Program-made: the position numbers and the translations under genes
Assembly: GCA_030998225.1 (NCBI GenBank)
Contig: JAPYXD010000581.1
Location: 6,211,501 to 6,275,500, forward strand
DNA length: 64,000 nucleotides
Source of the DNA: Diplolepis rosae
Taxonomy: Eukaryota > Arthropoda > Insecta > Hymenoptera > Diplolepididae
Direction: 5' to 3'
In this document: positions 36,221 through 46,677 of the stretch, in pieces
Layout of the letters: each line of letters begins with the position of its first letter
Numbering within the stretch: position 1 is the stretch's first letter
Notes under the pieces: model-generated
The model's input: only the letters and a program-made list of their open reading frames with translations
What the model was told of the DNA's origin: nothing
The model's database searches: none

Positions 36221-37244
36221 GCAACCTTTAAATATTTATTAACTAACACATGCAATCAAAAAATATACGGTATTTTTTGTTTTTTTGTTTTTTTTTTTCC
36301 TTTTTGCTTATTAATAAAAAATAGAGCAAACACGCAGAAAAACTTATGAGTAAGCGAGTTTCCAGGTGTGAAGAAACCAGGCCGTTCCAAAAACTGCCCC
36401 AACAAGCAATCCTCTCCCACAGGAACCGCGAAAAACGCGGCCGCGGAACCGCACTCCCTCAAGGGCACACACATAAACACAACTACTTCAAACCAGAAAG
36501 AAACAACACACTGGAGAATATAACGTGGGTCCTTGGTAAAGCACGCACAGCAAACCACACATATGCACGAGCACCAGAAGTAAAGGACACTGAAGTTAAA
36601 ACAATCAGAACATTGCAATTGGTACAGAAAAATTTTTTTTTTTCCTCAAAAACCACAGAGATGACAGACGGATGTAAATCCACCACTCTGCCACATGGTT
36701 AGAAGAAAACTGATTTGGGAATAAGTGTTTGCTGTGCGTGCTTTGCCAAGGACCCGCGTTGTATTCTCCAGTGTGTTGTTTCTTTCTGGTTTGAAGTAGT
36801 TGTGTTTATGTGTGTGCCCTTGAGGGAGTGCGTTCCGCGGCCGCGTTTTTCGCGGTTCCTGTGGGAGAGGATTGCTTGTTGGGGCAGTTTCTGGAACGGC
36901 CTGGTTTCTTCACACCTGGAAAGCTCGCTTACTCATAAGTTTTCTGCGTGTTTGCTCTATTTTTTATTAATAAGCAAAAAAGGAAAAAAAAACAAACAAA
37001 AAAACAAAAAATACCGTATATTTTTTGATTGCATGTGTTAGTTAATAAATATTTAAAGGTTGCAATTGGGCTAGTTGGCGCTGAAGAGGGCCCCCATCTG
37101 TGGCCGAAACGTTTGCTTTCCTAATGTTTATGTCCTCTATGACATAAATAATTAGAAACTAAGCTGACCCCAAGCCAAAATAAATATTACAGAATTATAA
37201 CTGTGGGTCAATGTAACAATGAACATGTACGGAAACATGTCACG
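36221..37244. mobile_element. Long palindrome joined to a hammerhead retroelement end
   Basis: Arms 36221-36555 and 36727-37065 are inverted copies with only scattered differences, around a 171-bp spacer. Both carry GCGGCCGCG and CAAGGGCACACACATAAACA or its complement. Seven to ten bases after the right arm comes a hammerhead motif (37077), the shared tail CTGACCCCAAGCCAAAATA (37164), and then the start of the next unit (TGGGTCAATG...GGAAACATGTCAC), as in the 31.2-kb element. The near-identity of the arms implies recent formation or gene conversion. The 108-120-codon frames across the arms are mirror products of the palindrome. Confidence 0.7.
37077..37117 (+). ncRNA. Hammerhead ribozyme motif 3
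   Basis: Order: GGCG, core CTGAAGA, stem II GGCC/GGCC with one extra G, GAAA, C-G, T, T, TGCT. Stem I pairs GGCG with TGCT using two wobble pairs. The core is the same variant as motif 2. The weaker stem I suggests a decaying copy. Confidence 0.62.
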
Positions 37245-37620
37245 ATATAGTTCTTTAGAATATTTTGTATATTTTAGGGTTCTCCAAGTAATGCGATATA
37301 TTATAAGGTGTTTTCAGACAGCTCACATACTTTGGAATATTTTGTTTGATTTCGAATATTTCAAGGTACTTCAGGATATTTCACATACTTTAAGAGGCTC
37401 TACATACTTTTAAAAATTTCAAAGTACTTCAGAACTTTGCATACTTTAATGCTACAAATTCTACTTGCTTTAAAATACTTCAAATGCTTTAGATTATCTT
37501 AAGTACTCCTGAATATTCAAAATACTTCGGGATATTTCAAGGTACATCCAAATAGTTTACATACATCAGGAAATTTTAAGGTATTTCACAATATTTCTAG
37601 GATATTCAATTATATTTTAA
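37245..37620 (+). repeat. 10-bp phased array, block 5
   Basis: TAYTTCARGR motif resumes and fades out near 37620. Confidence 0.75.
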
Positions 37621-38479
37621 AAATTAGTTTTTACGACTTGTAAACTCCCTCTTGCAACTTTATTTCCCCACAGCAACTAAATGTCAGTAAAACAGAATTC
37701 CCTGCATTCTTTAAAAATGAAACCAATTTTTAAATAGTGAAATAGGGTTTTGGAAACACCCAAAGAGACCAGTGGATATTTATACTCTAAATAGAAACAT
37801 TCCCTTTTCATACAAAATACGTCATCAATTGAACAGGTGTTTTTATTTAAATTCGAAATTCCCACTGTAATTATTTTCCTAACAATGCCCTTTACGTGAT
37901 ACAGCTCTTCAGTCGTAGCTTACATTTTGATGAAATTGTAACTTTAACTACAGTCATCTATAAATTTAGATCTGGGTTGAGGATAAACAAAATTAAACTT
38001 CAACGCTTAGCAGTCTCTAGTACACTATGCACAGATCAAGCTAGAAATTTCCCATTGGGTTTCGTCTCGCTTTCATTACAGGTTGGGGAACTTATATAGA
38101 TATCCTCATGAGAGTTTAGAGACAGAACCAGAAAAGCGAGGTAGAGAAGAGTATCTAATCAGGTTCGCGACAATAAATCCTCTGCAGAGGGATTGTTGCG
38201 CTTGTATTAACAACTCTGCCTGTATATCAGACAAGATAAATCATTGAATGATGGAAATAAACAGTAATGATCTTTTGAATCCATTATCCTCTCAGCTATT
38301 TCCCAGAAAACGCTGATATAGAATACTTACGTAACTGTTACAGAACAGATTGAAGCATGTTCGAAAACCGGTGAAGAACAGGTGATTCACCTGCATCGTG
38401 AAATATTTTCCCAGATTGATAGAATGATTCCGTAAAATATTTGTCACTGCGTTACAAAACTGCTTGTAACAGGCCTGCA
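37621..38479. other. AT-rich stretch, no gene recognised
   Basis: Frames of 60-67 codons on both strands carry no domain. No match to other parts of the window. Confidence 0.35.
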
Positions 38480-39240
38480 ACTGTGCTATTACAATTATGA
38501 TTCCAGTAAAAAATGTAACAGTTAGAGAACAACGTTTTATTATTCCGTAATTCTTATGTTACTGTAAACTAAACGCAGAGTAATACAGTTCTATGCATGT
38601 TACATAACTATATTGTGTAAGGAGTATGTTAGAAACATATTCTATTTTATGTGACTGTGGTGCGGATACGAGTTTTTATGCGTACATTGGAATCTAATCT
38701 AGTACTTATTGTAGTTGTTTGCTGCGCTAGTTGTACGAAGCGGGCGCAAATTGGCGATCTAGTCCCGGCCATTTTGATTTTATCGGTCTTGTGTTGTAGT
38801 CAGTGCTAACGCTGTACAAAGAAGAAGTGAGAAGAAGAAGAATAAGAAATAGATTGCGTTCCGCTGTAAGACTATAATGCGCATGCGTATTTCAATTTCT
38901 TACACATTGTATTCCTCTGTAACGGAATATACAACATTGCTTTACTCTCAGCTGTAACGGAAAAACGAAGTTTCCGCGGCTGAGGCACATAAAAACTTAT
39001 ACGTAACAGTTATAGAAACAAATTTAAAACGAATGCGTTATAGATCTACTATGACTTTTACATTCTAGAAGAACTATATTAGAATCTGTACAGAAAAATG
39101 TCATCACCCTCTTCTAGACTAATTACGTAACACATTTGTATCGGTGTTGTAAAATACTGTTACCGTTATGTTATGGAACAATTACATTACTGGCATGTTA
39201 AACGTATGATGAAACACTCTGATCTTTTAGTTCTAGAACA
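38480..39240. repeat. Region dense in GTAAC/GTTAC words
   Basis: Short words such as TTACGTAAC, TGTTACAG, CTGTAACGG and ATGTTACATAAC occur on both strands throughout. Near 38700-38830 lies a GC-richer block with CTAGTCCCGGCCATTTTG and GTAGTCAGTGCT, which looks promoter-like. A diffuse foldback or degenerate satellite is possible; no family is recognised. Confidence 0.45.
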
Positions 39241-40045
39241 ATTACTCAATAACCGGACTTGGTGATCCCAAAAGATTTTGAAATCCTAAAAATAAATCCG
39301 TTATACAAATTATTCCTATGCGTCAGGATTTCGAAATATCCTAACCTAAAAGTGCAAAAATAGCCTTTTTCAGCCATATTTGAAACAATCTAACATGAGC
39401 AGCGAATTCTCTTTCTAAAATCCACCTTGGAGAGTAAAAATCAGTTTTGGATGATCGAAAATAAAACTGAAAGCTGAAAAGGAGTACTAAACGATGGCAT
39501 AAGTGGATTTTAGAATAAAAAACCACTGCTCGTGTTAACACATCATTCAATAAGTTCCGGTCTGGCATATAGATGGCACCACTCTTGTCAAATCTATATG
39601 ATTTCTGGATAGTATCAACCTTCAAACGTTAAGTGTCAAAATTTTATGACAATCTGACGTTCAGTTCAGAAGTTACAGAGGTTTTGCACTGAAAAAAATG
39701 GTTTTGGTGTTGTAGCTATAAATATATTGCTCAGGAAATATAGCTAAATTAGCAATACTTTTTGGGTTGAACAGTAAACTATATATCTGAGTTGCATAAA
39801 CCATCTATCTCTTTCAGACAGAAAATTTAGGAGACAAATCTGGTACCATTTGCTATATCGTCTAGCTGTAATGTCTAAATAACATAGCAGCGAGAAAATT
39901 TGTACCCCACAGCTATAGGGTTATAGCTACCGTGCGCAATTACGCATGACGCTCGTCGCTCGCGTCCCCCAAAGCCCCAACAAGTCACAAAAGAGCAACG
40001 CCGGCCGATATTTTCCATGTGGTGAAAGTATTAAAAGTGTAATCA

Positions 40046-40127
40046 ATGGAAGAGTCAAGCCCACTTTTTAAAATTGAGAACGTATTGGAGGCCAGGAATC
40101 TCCAGCAATATGTTGAAATTTTTCAGG
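40046..40127 (+). CDS. Possible first coding exon with SAM-domain-like start
   Basis: An ATG opens 27 codons plus one base, ending exactly at a strong splice donor, CAGG|GTAAGT (GT at 40128). The peptide starts MEESSPLFKIENVLEARN and finishes with QYVEIFQ. The pattern of a leucine-rich helix followed by Y-x-x-x-F is like the first helices of sterile alpha motif domains, many of which are split by an intron at about this point. The 100 bases upstream are GC-richer and could be a promoter/leader. No second exon is visible: a DD41D transposon lies 68 bp downstream in the presumed intron. It could be a captured exon in a transposon, a host gene fragment, or chance. Confidence 0.4.
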
Positions 40128-40195
40128 GTAAGTAGTCAAGTATTTTTGAATGTTTGAAAAAAATTCGCTCTAAAGTTTCTTAGGGGCATGTTTTA

Positions 40196-41498
40196 AAGGG
40201 TTTTCCAATAGGGACATAGCAATTTTATCTATGAATAAAACACAGAAATATTTGAGATATTGAGTTCAAATTTATTGTGGGTGTAGTGCAAGCATTACAT
40301 TTTATGAATGAAATTCGATATCGCTCATATGACCACCACAAGCCCGTTTACAGCGGTCGATTCTTTAGACCCAATTTTCCACCACTCTGGCACACATTTC
40401 GCTCGGAACGTTGGCAATTTCGCGTTGGATGTTGTCTTTGAGGTCGTCTAAAGTTGCTGGCTTGTTGGCATAGACCAGTGACTTGATATGGCCCCACAAA
40501 AAGAAATCCAATGGCGTTAGATCACATGAACGAGGCGGCCATTCGACTGGACTATTTCTCGAGATATCACGTTCACCGAATTTGCCTTTCAATGAATCGA
40601 TTGGGACACGTGCTGTGTGGCTAGTGGCACCGTCTTCTTGAAACCACATATCGTTGATGTCAAGTTCATCCAATTCTGGCCACAAATAATCTTCCAACAT
40701 AGCATGATAGCGCTCTCCATTGACGGTAACGTGACGGTCATTTTCATCCACAAAAAAATACGGCCCAATCACACCTCCGGCATGAAAACCGCACCAAACA
40801 GTCACTTTTTGCGGATGCAACGGTATCTCAAGAAGCACATTTAGGTTTCTTACTGACCAATAACGCATATTTTGCTTATCAACAAAGCCATTGAGCCAGA
40901 AATGAGCTTCATCGCTGAAGATGATTTTTCGATGAAATTCTTCATTTTCTTCAAGCTTTGCTAGAGCCCAATTTGAGAAGTTTCGGCGTTTCAAATGATC
41001 AAGTGGCTTTAGTTCTTGAGTCAATTTAATCTTGAAAGCATGTAGGCCAAGATCTTTTCGCATAATACGCCACAGTGTCGTTTGAACAATGCCCAATTCT
41101 TAAGAACGACGTGGAATCGACTGATTTGGCTCATTTTGAATCGATGCACTTACGGCTGCGATTATTTCTTCGCTTCGAGCAATACGACGTCTTTTTGGCA
41201 CCGGAATGTCCAATAGTGTAAATTTGGTCTCGAATTTATCCACTATGCACGCACAGCCTGTTGGGTGGGACGATTATTACGGCCGAAAATTGGAGTAAGC
41301 GCTCTTAAAGTTGCAACCACCGACTCAGAATTTTGGTAGTAATTTTTAATAATTTCCAAAAGTTGCTGGTTCGTGAACTTTACCATGATGAAAATGTTGA
41401 CTTTAACTAACGTTTTGACATTGACAGTTCATTCAAAAAGTTTAAGGGTGCGTTGATATAAGGATACGAAATTGTTATGTCCCTATTGGAAAACCCTT
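40196..41498 (-). mobile_element. DD41D (rosa-type) Tc1/mariner transposon, 1303 bp
   Basis: The element has 30-bp terminal inverted repeats starting AAGGGTTTTCCAATAGGG with one mismatch between ends. TA target duplications sit at 40194-40195 and 41499-41500. Its only gene is a decayed transposase on the minus strand. Length and structure are complete, so the copy died by point mutation, not truncation. Mobilisation in trans may still be possible because both ends are almost identical. Confidence 0.9.
40302..41386 (-). pseudogene. DD41D Tc1/mariner transposase, three disabling mutations
   Basis: The enzyme family cuts and joins transposon ends at TA sites. The ATG at 41386 begins MVKFTNQQLLEIIKN, a helix-turn-helix N-terminus. 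A one-base deletion after about 46 codons (near 41250) shifts frame. TAA replaces a likely CAA at 41100, and another TAA interrupts the frame at 40363. The original stop is the TAA at 40302. In the 243-codon open part, the catalytic acids are D62 (SDEAHF), D155 (QEDGATSHTA) and D197 (CDLTPLDFF); the last two are separated by 41 residues, which defines the DD41D group known from the insect rosa elements. All three are intact. The gene is antisense to the adjacent possible exon. The protein cannot be made whole from this copy. Confidence 0.92.
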
Positions 41499-41548
41499 TA
41501 CTAACCTAAAAATTTTCTTTTGAATTTTTTTCGACACTTACGTCCGTA

Positions 41549-41758
41549 CAAAATAAAAGATAGCAAGTTAAAACTCTTGGAGATAGATTAAATAAAAGGT
41601 ACTAAGGTACGTCCGTCTACATCTAAATGTTTTTAATAAAAAACAAATTTTTAGAAAACATTTTTTCGAAATTATAAACATTTGGATGTAGACAGACGTT
41701 CTTTAATACTTTTTATTTAATCTAGCTCCCACAGTTTTAGCTTGATATTTTATTTCGT
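41549..41758. repeat. Small palindrome, arms of about 83 bp
   Basis: The arm with AGATTAAATAAAAGGTACT and CGTCTACATCTAAATGTTT (41549-41632) is inverted at 41677-41758 with scattered changes. It lies between the DD41D element and the mariner remnant and is probably a short foldback MITE. Confidence 0.75.
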
Positions 41759-41885
41759 GTAGATGTGAAAATGGCGAAAAAAAAGCAGAAAACGATATTT
41801 TGTGGTTAACAAAGCATGTCCTTGCTGTAGATAGAAAATTTCAAAAAACGCCTCTAACTTCTAACCCTTAAACATGGTATTTTGT

Positions 41886-42487
41886 TTATCGACTATCTTG
41901 AGAAAGGTAAAACCATTAACAGCGACTATTACATGGCATTACTGGATCGATTGAGCGCAGAAATCCAGAAAAACGGCCTCCCATGCAAAAGAAAAAAGTG
42001 CTGTTCCACCAAAACAATACATCGTGCCACAAATCCATGAAAACAAAGAATTTGTCTCAAATTTTGCATTGCAAATGGAAAAGAATATTATTTGAGCGTT
42101 ATGAAGCGTTTAAGAGAGAAAATTCGTCGAAAAAGAGCAGATTTGAAGAAAGATAATTCATGGATTTTGCACCACGATAACGCACCATCTCACAAGGCTA
42201 TCACTGTGAACAAATTTTTGGCCAATAACTCAACGAATATCATCGAACAACCACCGTATTCACCTGATATGGCTCCGGCCAACTTTTTTCTCTTTCCAAA
42301 ACTAATTACCATTTCGAGGCACCCGTTTTGAGTCGCTGGAAGACATAAAAGAGAATTCGCGGCGAGAACTGAAGTTGACTCCGGAAAATGCGTTTAAAAA
42401 ATGTTTTGATTGGATTATTCGTTGGCATAAGTGTATTATTCCGGGAGGGGCCTACTTTCAAAGCGATAAAATAAATTTGGATGAATA
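41886..42487 (+). pseudogene. Mariner transposase remnant, apparently chimeric
   Basis: The upstream piece (41886 to about 42060) reads FIDYLEKGKTINSDYY and, after a frameshift, a diverged second catalytic block HQNNTSCHKSMKT, where the usual D is N. From 42092 a different mariner-like piece begins (KRLREKIRRKRADL), followed by HHDNAPSHK and YSPDMAPANFFLF. Here the second D is kept but the third catalytic D of the DD34D pattern is N. After a frameshift at 42307 the C-terminus continues as ESLEDIKENSRREL to FQSDKINLDE and a stop near 42487. Having two copies of the second catalytic block points to recombination between, or insertion among, two mariner lineages. It is inactive. Confidence 0.75.
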
Positions 42488-42715
42488 ATAAATAGTTTGT
42501 GTTTTATTGACCAATTCCCAGTACTTTTTTGACAGAATGTATTACGCTTGAAGGAAACTATGTTGATGAATAAAGTCAAATTTCTCGAAAAACTGTGTTT
42601 TCCTTAGTTAGACCGGAAACTTATTGAGTGATGTGCTATATTATTTCAAATATGGCAAAAAAGGCCGTTTTTGCACTTCTAAGTTAGGATATCTCAAAAT
42701 CTTGATGCGATGAGA

Positions 42716-43089
42716 AAATTTGTAAAACGGATTCGATCTTCGGGTACAAAAAAGTTCATTTTTGTCGACCTCTGTTATTTTTCTTGTGAGTTCTGGAGCC
42801 GCACAATGGAAACTATGATTTTTTATTCTGTGGGGGTGTTTTTCATAAAAAGGGGGTTGTTTTGAGGTTTTAAAAAAGTTCTGAAGCACCTTTATTGAAA
42901 TTTGTATATTTTATAGTTTCTTAAATATGATTATCTGGTTTGTGATTATCGTAGAAAAAATTCATGAACGAAAGGATTACCCTGCCGAAAGTATCGGACT
43001 GAAATTTATTCCGAGCAAATCAGAGCTATTCTGGAATTTGCTTTTTGAACCATCTGTTTCCAAACAAAAACGCTTTGTATCTTGATTGA
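42716..43089. other. AT-rich stretch, nothing recognised
   Basis: Remainder of the foldback flank and unassigned sequence. An 82-codon minus-strand frame at 42641-42889 has no domain. Confidence 0.35.
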
Positions 43090-43410
43090 TGTCGTGAAAA
43101 ATCAATGCGACTTAATCTGTAATAAAATAATAAAATCTGTAACCAATCCGTAACAAGTTTTCAATTAGAATCAATCTAAGCTTGGATTGATCCAAACCGG
43201 ATTTTCCATCAGAATTAATCCAAATCATTCCGACCTCGGATTCATTCGGATGGAAAATTCGGTTTGGATTAATCGAATCCCGGATTGAATCGGATAAAGT
43301 CGGATTGATTTTTGACAGTTTTTCATTGAAAAAGATAACAAGCGTTTTTCGGATTAGTTCGCAATAGTTCGGAAACAGATTCCGGAATAGCTCTAATTCG
43401 CTCGAAATAA
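43090..43410. repeat. ATCCGATT-type repeat, related to 9480-10040
   Basis: Alternating words AATCCAAATC, TCGGATTGATT, GGATTAATCG and complements, with high self-complementarity. Confidence 0.6.
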
Positions 43411-44146
43411 ATTTAAATCCGATACTTTTGCGAGGGCAATCAATCTAATGAAATCACGGGACCTTTCTATGCTGGTCCTTTATAATTTCATGACATTTCA
43501 GTGAGAAATAATTGTTAATCTCGGAATAAAGTCACTTGACCAATGTGGTACATTTCCTTAAATTGGCTTTTTCTATTATGAATAACTATTTAGAAGGAAG
43601 GGGGCAAATTGTGGGAATAGTTGGAGGAAAGATAGTGCGTGTCCGAAGCTCAAGCGGATGGGGCGAATCGGAGAGCGTTAATACGAGAGTTAAACTCAGA
43701 TTATCGTGTGGCATGGTATCTGGGTTTCGTGTCACCCTCTCCTCGTTACTTGGTCTCGCTCATTCTCTTTGTAAAAGGGATCAAGCATTGTGCAGAGCGT
43801 TGAGAATAGTCCTGGTACCGACGATGATTACGTACCGTGTCCGTTGTTCCGCTATCGGAGAATCAACGCGCATCACGCAACGCTAATTTGTCTTCGATTG
43901 CCCCGTCGGGGGTTCATGGCGTGGGAGATCTGCTTCTCTTTCTTCCTCTTTCTCTGACTCAGCTCCTCCTTCTCGCAATCTATCTGGATTGCCCTTGCCT
44001 CTCCATTTCTCTAGTCTCTTTCTCAAATTCTCGTAAGTTCTTTTTATTCCTCCCTATTTTATATTTACTTTCATTATTCTCTCTCCTGTATTGTTTTTTT
44101 ACAACTCCTTCTACTTTATCTTTTCTTTCATTGTTTGTATTATATT
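43411..44146. other. Low-repeat island with overlapping open frames
   Basis: Segment 43560-44130 has balanced composition at its left and a pyrimidine-rich right half (TCTCTTTCTTCC runs). Frames of 116 and 103 codons overlap; the second is a product of the pyrimidine tract. The first (43536-43886) contains no recognisable domain. A host regulatory or exon fragment is possible. Confidence 0.35.
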
Positions 44147-45108
44147 AGGTTGTCCCGAAACTCGACAAACATATTTTAAGGGTAGATTCTCTGGTTAAAT
44201 TTAAAGGGGTATTATACTGTCGAATTTCCAAACAATCGAATTTCTTAATTGAGGGTCTCCGTGCAATAACCGTTTAGGAGCGCGAGACATGTTCCGTTTC
44301 TCTTTTCGCGAGGCAAAATGCCGGAAAAGTATTGCCCCAAAGAAAATTTCGGAAAATGAAGCAAAAAAAATATGAGCCTATAGAATATCAAAGAAGGCAC
44401 AAATAATGTTTAAGCAATTTTTCGATCTGACTCGTCATTTACGAAATAAAAAATACAATGTGCTTTACAAATTCGATCGAAATCAATACTTTTTTTGTGC
44501 TTCACTCGTCAAAACTTTGTTTTTTATCGACGAAATGAGCTAAAATTTGACACACTAGCGTGAAATACGTTAGCGATGTTAACAAGACTTGATTTTGGAC
44601 ATAAAAAGTAATTTGTTAATTAATATTTCAATGTTTATCAAAGCGCGTCGAGAACCGTGTTTTTCAAGCTTCCCCAAAAAAAAGTATCGAGGAAATTTTC
44701 GAGTTCGACAAACCTCCAGCGAGAAAGTTTTTCATTAGAGTTCAAAGAAGTTATCTAGAAAATTTCACAGCTCTGGAACAAAAACTTCGGAAGAAACAAT
44801 TGAAAATGCTTTGCGCCGGAACGTTGTAGACTGCCCAGTTCGAGCTCTCGCTTGTTTCGAGTATAGATAGGCTCCGCGTTGAGAGAGAATGATCGGTCAA
44901 CGTGTGAGAGCGACAAAGAAAACGCGAAAACGATCGTCTTTTGACTTTGACGAAATAATTCAATCTTTTGTTGACATTTAGGGAAGTCAGAAAAATTATA
45001 TATCCCGCAACAAAATATCAAATCATAGTACACGTATCTTCCAGAGCTTCGTAATCACAAGTTTTTTTATTTGATGGCCCAATAATTCCCAAAGAAAGCC
45101 ATTTGAAA

Positions 45109-45204
45109 ATGTCAGATCAAGACAACAAAAACATAGGCAGAAAAAGGATTCGTAACGAAGATAGTTGGAAAAAAAATGTGAATAAAAAAGCAAGACGAGA
45201 GTAA
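45109..45204 (+). CDS. Possible first exon, basic N-terminus of a TE-associated protein
   Basis: The ATG at 45109 opens 31 codons, MSDQDNKNIGRKRIRN to KARRE, then a TAA that overlaps a GTAAC splice-donor-like site at 45201. The pattern R-N-x-x-x-W-K-K-N-x-x-K-x-x-R resembles, from memory, the start of a large family of uncharacterised, cysteine-rich, transposon-associated proteins in insects and other animals. If the donor is used, the exon is 45109-45200. It lies in the loop of the palindrome of the 3.15-kb TIR element, so it may be the element's own gene start. No further exon was recognised. Confidence 0.4.
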   Translation: MSDQDNKNIGRKRIRNEDSWKKNVNKKARRE

Positions 45205-46529
45205 CACCTCTTGTCTTGCTTTACAAGAATTAATGAATGTGTGAATTAGTGAATTATTTTTTATTTCGTAAATGACGATTCAGATCAAAAAATTGCTCAA
45301 ACATTATTTGTGCCTTCTTTGATATTCTATGGGCTCATATTTTTTTTTCCTTCATTTTCCGAAATTTTCTCTGGGGCAATACTTTTCCGGCACTTTGCCT
45401 CGCGAAAAGAGAAACGGAAGATGTCTCGCGCGCCTAAACGGTTATTGCACGGAGACCCTCAATTTCTGAAAGTATACACTTTTAAGAATCCATTCGTATA
45501 GTGTATGTCTAGAAAAGATTTCGTTATTTTCCTCCTCACAAAAAAATACAATGTTTTATATACTGGTAGCTCGGGCCCCTAGGAAAATTATATCTTTCTG
45601 ATAATAATTTATATTTTTTATTAATAATAAAACAAAAAAAGTTGTGATCATTCGACTTTTTTCTTTGACCTCTGAAAAATAATAGTTTATTTTTATCACA
45701 ATTAGATAAATTTAATACGGGCCATAGCAAAATATTTTCAGATTAATAATCCGTTCGATTTTTTATTTTAGATTCGACAATCCATAATTATTACCAGCGC
45801 CAGCAGCAGTGAAATTTACGAAAACCTTCTTCCAACGCCATATGTAAAATTTTTGAATATTAGAATTTTATTACTAATATTTATTATTGTTTTCTATAAA
45901 AACCATTCTTTATAACAAAAAAATATAATCGTAGGCAAATATAGTCTTTATATAAAAAGAAAATTCCTAAGAAAAATCTTACTTATCTGCTCGTTACAGT
46001 ACAATACTCTCTCAAGTCGAAAATACCTTTTGCTGAATACTGAAAAAGCAGTGAGTTTTCGAATAAAAAACGATTAAAGTTTAACCAATGAGAAGCGAAA
46101 GTTCAGGGGGGAATCCTAGTGTAAACTGCTGAAAAAGAGGAAATTTCCGTCAATTACAAAAAAGAAAAAAAAAATGATACTAATGGTCTCATCTGAAATT
46201 AGGAAAGGAAATGAATTATTACTTAGTATGACTGTAGTTAGTCGAGGAACCTCGAAAAATTAAAAAAAGTTTTAAAATTGACAAAATGACGGTATTTTAA
46301 GCAATAAAATACGATTTTTGACCTAAAATTTTGACTGTTTATGCAAAAAAGAATTGTTTATATTTTTTTATACGCTTCCGAGGTTTATCGATTAGAATAT
46401 TTCTTCTTCTTCTTTCTTGATTGATCAATTATCTTTTTTTAGTCAAGCTGCACGCTAATTTGAGAAAAAGTTGTTTCGAGAAAAACGCGTTTAAAGTTTT
46501 CGGTATCAAAAATATGAGGAAGAATATAA

Positions 46530-46677
46530 TTTTTTTTTGGTAATCTGCAATCCCAGATCTATACAGCAGACCCATTGCCTCTTTAAAAAGCTCGTTCTGC
46601 TTGGCAAGCTCTTCTTTTCGGGCCAACCAAGCCTCTCTGGTGCTGCTCGAACTTCGAACTTCGACCTTCTTGTCTCT
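46530..46677 (-). pseudogene. Coding remnant, charged helix-rich segment
   Basis: After an in-frame TGA (46678-46680) the minus strand reads about 49 codons of protein-like sequence, including REAWLARKEELAKQNELFKE and then GLLYRSGIADYQKK. It then passes into low-complexity codons. The heptad-like spacing of A, L and E/K suggests a coiled coil, as at the C-terminus of Myb/SANT-like transposon proteins, but no specific family is recognised. An AG at the upstream edge could be a splice acceptor. It sits inside the 44.1-47.3-kb TIR element. Confidence 0.35.

Larger units (their letters stand above)
39538..42636. mobile_element. DD34D mariner, split by later insertions
   Basis: Terminal repeats begin ACACATCATTCAATAAG at the left and the complement of GCACATCACTCAATAAG at the right. 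They continue as GTTCCGGTCT or GTTTCCGGTCT and are flanked by TA (39536-39537, 42637-42638). Mariner sequence remains at both ends (39538 to about 39690, and 41886-42636). Between them lie a possible host-like exon, a DD41D transposon and a small palindrome, about 2.2 kb of foreign DNA. Confidence 0.75.
39312..42715. repeat. Outer inverted repeat framing a stack of insertions
   Basis: GGATTTCGAAATATCCTAAC and AAAAGTGCAAAAATAGCC near 39335-39365 return inverted at 42650-42705 as GGCCGTTTTTGCACTTC and AGTTAGGATATCTCAAAATC. The mariner 39538-42636 lies between them, so it inserted into the middle of a foldback element or beside its turn. Confidence 0.6.

Noticed and set aside
36256..37041. Frames of 108-120 codons in both arms of the 36.2-37.1-kb palindrome
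   Set aside because: They are mirror images of the same sequence, end in poly-K/F from A/T runs and have no domain. They may derive from a retroelement leader, not a gene.
43837..44148. 103-codon leucine/serine/phenylalanine-rich frame resembling a membrane protein
   Set aside because: It is the product of a long pyrimidine-rich tract (TCTCTTTC), not a conserved membrane protein.
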